Shown here: positions 22,788-26,588 of the stretch, piece by piece | How positions within the stretch are numbered: position 1 is the first letter of the stretch | How the letters are laid out: each line of letters begins with the position of its first letter | Assembly: GCA_900545165.1 (NCBI GenBank) | Contig: UQYA01000016.1 | Location: 1-26,588 of the forward strand | From: an uncultured Collinsella sp. | GTDB taxonomy: Bacteria > Actinomycetota > Coriobacteriia > Coriobacteriales > Coriobacteriaceae | Length of the DNA: 26,588 nt | Reading direction: 5' to 3' | The notes under the pieces: generated by a model | The model's input: only the letters and a program-made list of their open reading frames with translations | Database searches by the model: none | Told to the model about the DNA's origin: nothing | Translations under genes and position numbers: made by a program

Positions 22788-22888
22788 CGGCTTTACGAGC
22801 CACCCCATCTTGGCGTTCATTCGTCGCTCGCGTACCCAAGTACGCTTCGCTCCTCTTTCACGCCAACCTGAGGCCCCTCGTAAAGCCG
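22788..22888. repeat. Nested-hairpin element D (REP-like)
   Basis: Three nested inverted repeats share one centre. The outer is CGGCTTTACGAG (22788-22799) with CTCGTAAAGCCG (22877-22888). The middle is TTGGCGT (22810-22816) with ACGCCAA (22860-22866). The inner is GCGTAC (22830-22835) with GTACGC (22840-22845) around CCAA. It begins 6 nt after the trpP stop, with no T-tract. It could stabilise the upstream mRNA or be a mobile REP-type repeat. Confidence 0.85.
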
Positions 22889-22909
22889 TCTCCGTGCTTC
22901 ACCACCAAA

Positions 22910-22981
22910 GACTGTCCCAAACGACTAGCTTTTGGGGACGTTCTTAAACGACTAGTCATTAAAGAACGTCCCCAATGACTA
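22910..22981. repeat. Element E: GACTA-bounded repeat units with 27-nt period
   Basis: TTGGGGACGTTCTT (22932-22945) pairs perfectly with AAGAACGTCCCCAA (22962-22975) across an 8-bp GACTAGTC palindrome (22950-22957). GACTA recurs at 22923, 22950 and 22977, exactly 27 nt apart, with a related GACTG at 22910. The unit TAGTC...GGGGACG...GACTA resembles each arm of element C. The element ends 12 nt before the ecfA start, next to its ribosome site (GAAAGG 22983-22988). Confidence 0.85.
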
Positions 22982-22993
22982 TGAAAGGTATCC

Positions 22994-24745
22994 ATGGAAA
23001 CGATCATCAACGTCGACGATGTCTCGTTCTCCTATGGCACGCAGACCGAACAGGCGCTCAGCCACATCTCGCTCAGCGTGAACAAGGGAGATTTCATCGG
23101 CATCATCGGGCCCTCGGGCGCCGGCAAGTCCACGCTTGCCGCCTGCCTGTCGGGCGCCGTGCCCCACCACTACACCGGCACGTTCTTTGGGTCCGTCATG
23201 GTCGACGGCCACGACACCTGCGAAGTCTCGCTCACCGACGTGTCGCAAATCGTCGGCAGTGTGCTACAGGATATCGACACGCAGATGGTCGCTTCGATCG
23301 TCGAGGACGAGATGCTCTTTGGCCTCGAGAACTTTGGCGTTCCCCACGACCAGATCGAGCAGCGCGTGAGCGAAACGCTCGAGACCGTCGGCATCAGCGA
23401 CCTGCGCGACCGCGAGATCGCCACGCTCTCGGGCGGACAGAAGCAAAAGGTAGCCATCGCCGCCATCCTCGCCATGCGCCCGCGCGTCTTGGTTCTAGAC
23501 GAGCCCACCGCGGCACTCGACCCCGCCAGCTCCACATTGGTCTTCGAGACGCTGCGTGAGGCAAACCGCGTACTTGGAATCACCATCGTCGTCGTTGAGC
23601 AAAAGGTCGCTCTGCTCTCGGAGTACTGCAACCGCGTGTTCGTGCTCAACCATGGCGAAATTGCGCTGCAGGGCGAGCCACACGAGGTCTTCGCGCATAC
23701 CGACGAGCTCCGTGCCATCGGCGTCGACTGCCCTCGCGTCACGCGCATCTTCAATAGCCTCGAGGCCGATGGCCTGGTAAGCGGTACCCCCTGCTTGAAT
23801 GTCGATGAGGCTGAGCGCCTGATTTCGGGCATCGTCGACCCCGCACACGCGGCCATCGAAGCCCAGGCGCCCACCGGTTCCCCGCATGCACCGTCGTTGC
23901 GTCCTCATGCCAAGGACGCCGAACCCGTACTCACCTTCGACCATGTTGAGTTTGCCTATCCCAATGGCGGCGCCGCCGTACACGACCTTAGCCTGACGCT
24001 CTATCCTGGCGAGCTCGTGGGCATCGTCGGCCAGAACGGTGCCGGCAAGACCACGCTCACCAAGCTGCTCACGGGCCTGCTTAAGCCCGCCTCGGGCAGC
24101 GTGCGCGTTACGGGCCTGGATACTGCCGCGGTCCCCACGAGCCGTATCGCCCGCGAGGTCGCAACGCTCTTCCAAAACCCCGACCGCCAGATCTGCAAGG
24201 ATACCGTGCTCGACGAGGTCGCCTTTGGCCTGGAGCTTGCCGGCATCGACCGTGCCGAGGCGCTGCGTCGTGCTCAACTCGTCATCGACCGCTTTGGCCT
24301 GCCGGCCGACGAGGCGCCTTTCTCGCTCTCGCGCGGTCAGCGCCAGATGGTGGCACTCGCCTCCGTCGTGGTCGTAGAGCCCAAAATCGTGGTGCTCGAC
24401 GAGCCCACGAGCGGCCTTGATTACCGCGAGTGCATGACCGTCATGGAAACAGTGCGCACCATGGCCGAGCGCGGCTGCGCCGTAATCATGGTCTGCCACG
24501 ATATGGAAGTCGTCTCGGATTTTGCCGAGCGCATTGTGGTAATGGCCGACGGTCGCATCCTCGACCGCGGTCGCACGCACGAGCTATTCTCGAACATCGA
24601 TCTCATGCGGCGTGCCTACGTGGAGCCTCCCCAGGTTATTGAACTCTCGCGCCGTCTGGCATCTTCCGTCTCGCCCGCTTTTGCGCAGGTGAGCGAGGTC
24701 ACCGATGTCGTTCGAATTACCAAGGAGATGGTCCACCGTGGTTAA
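22994..24745 (+). CDS. Fused double ECF transporter ATPase (EcfA1-EcfA2)
   Basis: This 583-residue protein joins two ABC ATPase domains that are usually separate subunits of ECF transporters. Domain 1 has Walker A GPSGAGKST (residues 39-47), signature LSGGQKQK and Walker B VLVLDEPTAALD. A linker with Pro/His-rich sequence near residues 290-310 follows. Domain 2 has Walker A GQNGAGKTT (near 346), a deviating signature LSRGQRQM, Walker B IVVLDEPTSGLD and the switch His in MVCHDMEVV. Domain 1 has VVVEQK where a switch His is usual, so the two sites may be unequal. GAAAGG lies 5 nt before ATG 22994. The stop overlaps ecfT by 8 nt. It should energise the TrpP-like S component. Confidence 0.93.
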   Translation: METIINVDDVSFSYGTQTEQALSHISLSVNKGDFIGIIGPSGAGKSTLAACLSGAVPHHYTGTFFGSVMVDGHDTCEVSLTDVSQIVGSVLQDIDTQMVASIVEDEMLFGLENFGVPHDQIEQRVSETLETVGISDLRDREIATLSGGQKQKVAIAAILAMRPRVLVLDEPTAALDPASSTLVFETLREANRVLGITIVVVEQKVALLSEYCNRVFVLNHGEIALQGEPHEVFAHTDELRAIGVDCPRVTRIFNSLEADGLVSGTPCLNVDEAERLISGIVDPAHAAIEAQAPTGSPHAPSLRPHAKDAEPVLTFDHVEFAYPNGGAAVHDLSLTLYPGELVGIVGQNGAGKTTLTKLLTGLLKPASGSVRVTGLDTAAVPTSRIAREVATLFQNPDRQICKDTVLDEVAFGLELAGIDRAEALRRAQLVIDRFGLPADEAPFSLSRGQRQMVALASVVVVEPKIVVLDEPTSGLDYRECMTVMETVRTMAERGCAVIMVCHDMEVVSDFAERIVVMADGRILDRGRTHELFSNIDLMRRAYVEPPQVIELSRRLASSVSPAFAQVSEVTDVVRITKEMVHRG

Positions 24746-25484
24746 CGTCATCGACTACATGCCGGGCGATACGCTGCTGCATCGCCTGAATCCCGTCGTC
24801 AAACTGGGCCTCGCCGCCGCCATCATCGTCGGCATCTTCTTGTCCGACACCTACGTGGCGCTGCTGGGCTTTTTGGCACTCACCCTTGCACTGGGTGCCT
24901 ATGCCGGCGTCGTCGACCGTCTGTTCTCGCTGCTCAAGTTGCTGATTCCGCTCGCGCTTATCATGCTGGTGCTCCAGCTGGCCTTTATGCGCGATGGCAA
25001 CGTGGTGTGGGGCTTTATCACCGACACGGGCCTCATCACAGGATCGAAGGCCTGCCTGCGCCTGCTGGGTGTGGCGTTACCACTCATCCTCATGCTCATG
25101 GTGACCAAGCTCAACGACCTTGCCAACGCCTGCGTCGAGGTGCTGCACGTGCCGTATCGCTATGCCTTCACCTTTACCACGGCGTTGCGCTTTGTGCCGG
25201 TGTTTGGTCAGGAGATGAACGCCATCATGGAGGCGCAGACCGCACGCGGCGTCGAGTACGACACCAAGAACCCCATCAAGAAGCTTAAGCTCATGCTGCC
25301 ACTGTGCGTGCCGCTGCTCATCTCGAGCGTGGGCAAGACCGATGCCACAGCCTTGGCGGCAGAACAGCGCGGCTTCTACCTGCGTACGCGCGCCAGCTCG
25401 TACAAGCGCTACCCCATCAAAGGCCTGGACATCGCCGTGCTCATCGTCAGCATCGCCCTCATCGCCATCGGCTTCCTGTTCTAG
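24738..25484 (+). CDS. ecfT: ECF transporter transmembrane component EcfT
   Basis: EcfT couples the ATPases to the S component. The 248-residue protein has four to six hydrophobic segments, such as LGLAAAIIVGIFLS and LLIPLALIMLVLQLAF. It carries the two coupling-helix motifs with conserved Arg-Gly: QTARG in MEAQTARGVEYD and QRG in AAEQRGFYL. Translation starts at GTG 24738, with AAGGAG 10 nt upstream inside the end of ecfA. The overlap (ecfA TAA 24743-24745) suggests coupled translation and a fixed A:T ratio. A strong terminator follows, closing the locus. Confidence 0.92.
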   Translation: MVNVIDYMPGDTLLHRLNPVVKLGLAAAIIVGIFLSDTYVALLGFLALTLALGAYAGVVDRLFSLLKLLIPLALIMLVLQLAFMRDGNVVWGFITDTGLITGSKACLRLLGVALPLILMLMVTKLNDLANACVEVLHVPYRYAFTFTTALRFVPVFGQEMNAIMEAQTARGVEYDTKNPIKKLKLMLPLCVPLLISSVGKTDATALAAEQRGFYLRTRASSYKRYPIKGLDIAVLIVSIALIAIGFLF

Positions 25485-25513
25485 TTCACCACTGACAGCA
25501 ACCGCCCAACGCA

Positions 25514-25557
25514 AAAGGCCTCGGCTCGCACCAAACGAGCCGAGGCCTTTACTGTTT
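25514..25557 (+). terminator. Terminator of the trpP-ecfA-ecfT locus
   Basis: AAAGGCCTCGGCTCG (25514-25528) pairs perfectly over 15 bp with CGAGCCGAGGCCTTT (25536-25550) around a 7-nt loop, followed by ACTGTTT. Confidence 0.93.
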
Positions 25558-25570
25558 CACAAGATAAAAC

Positions 25571-26588
25571 GGGACTGCGGACGATTTCTTGGACCGTTAC
25601 GCGGCCCTTCCCAGCGCGGCGCGGAACTCGGCCGGCGTGCGGCCGCCGAGCGCATCGCTGCGCCTCTCCGTATTGTATCGGCCGATCCAGCCCCCGAGCT
25701 CCTCGATGAAGCGGGCGGGGGTCCAGCCCGACCAGTCCCTGCCGTGCCAGAACTCCCTCTTGAGCAGGCCGAAGAAGCCCTCCATCGCCGCGTTGTCCGG
25801 GCTGCAGCCCTTGGCGGACATGCTCCTGGCGAGGCCGTGCCCCTCGCAGATCGAGATCCAGCCGGGCCAGCGGTAGTGGCCGCCGCGGTCGGAGTGGATG
25901 ACGGGGCGCTCGCCGGGCGCGAGCAGCGCGCAGGCGTCCTCGAGCGTCGAGTTGGCGAGCGCGGCGTCCGGCCTCTCGCCGGCCCTCCACGCCACGACCG
26001 AGGAGTCGAAGCAGTCCCTGATGGCCGACAGGTAGACCTTCCTGCCGGAGGGCAGCCTGAACTCGGTGATGTCGGTGAGCCACAGGAAGTTCGGCAGGGC
26101 CGAGCGGAAGTCGCGGCGCACGAGGTTCGGCGGGGCCGGCGTCGGCTCGCCCGCATAGGAGCTGTAGGGCCTCCTCTTCCTCCTCATCCACCTGGGGACC
26201 AGGCCCTCCTCGCGCATGATGCGGAGGACGACCTTCTCCGAGGCGCGCACGGGCTCGTCGAGCTCGCGCAGGCGCGCCGTCACGAAGCGGTACCCCCGCG
26301 CCCCCTCGCCGTCCTCGGTGAATACCCTGCGCACGAGCGCGCGCAGGGCCGCGAGCCGGTCGGGCCTCGCGATGGCCGTGTGCTGGTACTCATAGGAGCT
26401 CTTTGATATCCCCAAGGAACTCGTGAGTTCTCTCAAGGACCACTTCCCCGCAGGCCTCAGGCGGTCTATCACCAGGGTCTTCTCCCTGTTCGACATCCCG
26501 TCGAGGCTCGCGGCTTTTAAAACGTCGTTCACCGCCCTGAGGACGGCGTTCTCCAGGACGAGGCGCTCTATCAGGGCGTCCTTGTCGT
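25571..26588 (-). mobile_element. IS3-family insertion sequence (IS150-like), cut by window end
   Basis: A likely terminal inverted repeat begins near 25571 and reads GGACTGCGGACGATTTCTTG, continuing into GACC. It resembles IS150-group ends (ACTGC...ATTT.TTGGAC) as I remember them. The other end lies beyond the window, so repeat length and target duplication cannot be tested. The element inserted just downstream of the ecfT terminator and appears to break no gene on this side. Confidence 0.8.
25597..26588 (-). CDS. IS3-family transposase (OrfB-type), N-terminus outside window
   Basis: This is a DDE integrase-fold transposase. The catalytic triad is visible: Asp in WLTDITEF, Asp in HSDRGGHY and Glu in NAAMEGFFGLLKRE. 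An HTH-like SLRELTSSLGISKSSYEY precedes the core. The frame stays open from GTG 26530-26532 to the window edge. The extra residues (DKDALIERLVLENAVLRA) form a leucine-zipper-like helix usually found at the end of OrfA. So the true start is outside, and OrfA and OrfB may be fused in one frame here instead of joined by a programmed frameshift. The C-terminal end is complete (TAA at 25597-25599). Confidence 0.92.
   Translation of the reverse strand, partial: DKDALIERLVLENAVLRAVNDVLKAASLDGMSNREKTLVIDRLRPAGKWSLRELTSSLGISKSSYEYQHTAIARPDRLAALRALVRRVFTEDGEGARGYRFVTARLRELDEPVRASEKVVLRIMREEGLVPRWMRRKRRPYSSYAGEPTPAPPNLVRRDFRSALPNFLWLTDITEFRLPSGRKVYLSAIRDCFDSSVVAWRAGERPDAALANSTLEDACALLAPGERPVIHSDRGGHYRWPGWISICEGHGLARSMSAKGCSPDNAAMEGFFGLLKREFWHGRDWSGWTPARFIEELGGWIGRYNTERRSDALGGRTPAEFRAALGRAA

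Noticed and set aside
22910..22981. CRISPR-like periodic array (GACTA every 27 nt)
   Set aside because: The units are inverted relative to each other, too short, only three or four in number, and the spacers are complementary rather than unrelated. No cas genes are present.

Overview
The window looks like a piece of a Coriobacteriia genome, most likely a Collinsella-type gut actinobacterium. It is GC-rich with strong Shine-Dalgarno sites. It carries Actinobacteria/Firmicutes-type genes (polyphosphate kinase, UDP-galactopyranose mutase, C69 dipeptidase with an LPXTG anchor, ECF transporter) and acetate fermentation genes. The genus is inferred from overall resemblance, not from a marker. Bases 1-48 are not genomic: they match an Illumina Nextera P7/index/Read-2 adapter with the transposon mosaic end, so this is the raw start of a short-read contig.

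Layout. 49-4303 (+): 3' part of ppk1, a TrmA/RlmD-type RNA methyltransferase, then a coupled DJ-1/PfpI protein and Maf pyrophosphatase. 4405-5406 (+): an S58/DmpA-like P1 peptidase. 5419-5745: two large inverted-repeat elements (A and B) that share a core in opposite orientation, with a short fossil of a glycosyltransferase 3' end between them. 5778-8004 (-): a GT2 glycosyltransferase overlapping glf. 8236-9216 (+): pta, convergent with two tandem acetate kinase paralogues (9314-11835, -). 11956-14126 (-): an MFS transporter and a LysR regulator of visibly lower GC. 14168-18437 (-): HIT protein, a 34-bp-arm perfect palindrome (C), xseB, xseA, a membrane zinc peptidase and RNase D. 18536-19555 (+): a diacylglycerol-kinase-family protein with a coupled 30-residue membrane microprotein. 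19862-21808 (+): a secreted, sortase-anchored C69 peptidase. 21888-25550 (+): a tryptophan transport locus. 25571-end (-): a partial IS3-family insertion sequence.

The most interesting system is the tryptophan locus. A 22-codon leader peptide with three consecutive Trp codons (21996-22064) is followed by a strong intrinsic terminator (22101-22131). Mutually exclusive pairings can be drawn between the two, the architecture of ribosome-mediated trp attenuation. The downstream gene is not a biosynthetic enzyme but a TrpP-like ECF substrate-binding membrane protein, followed by a fused double EcfA ATPase and EcfT. Together they would form a complete, dedicated tryptophan importer controlled by Trp-tRNA charging. 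Two structured repeats (D and E) lie between trpP and ecfA and may set the S-component to energising-module ratio.

The second theme is structured intergenic DNA. Elements A and B keep a conserved 77-78-nt core but have copy-specific arms that remain self-complementary. Elements C and E share a smaller unit bounded by TAGTC/GACTA with a GGGACG motif. D is a third, REP-like nested hairpin. None of the five is explained by the annotated genes.
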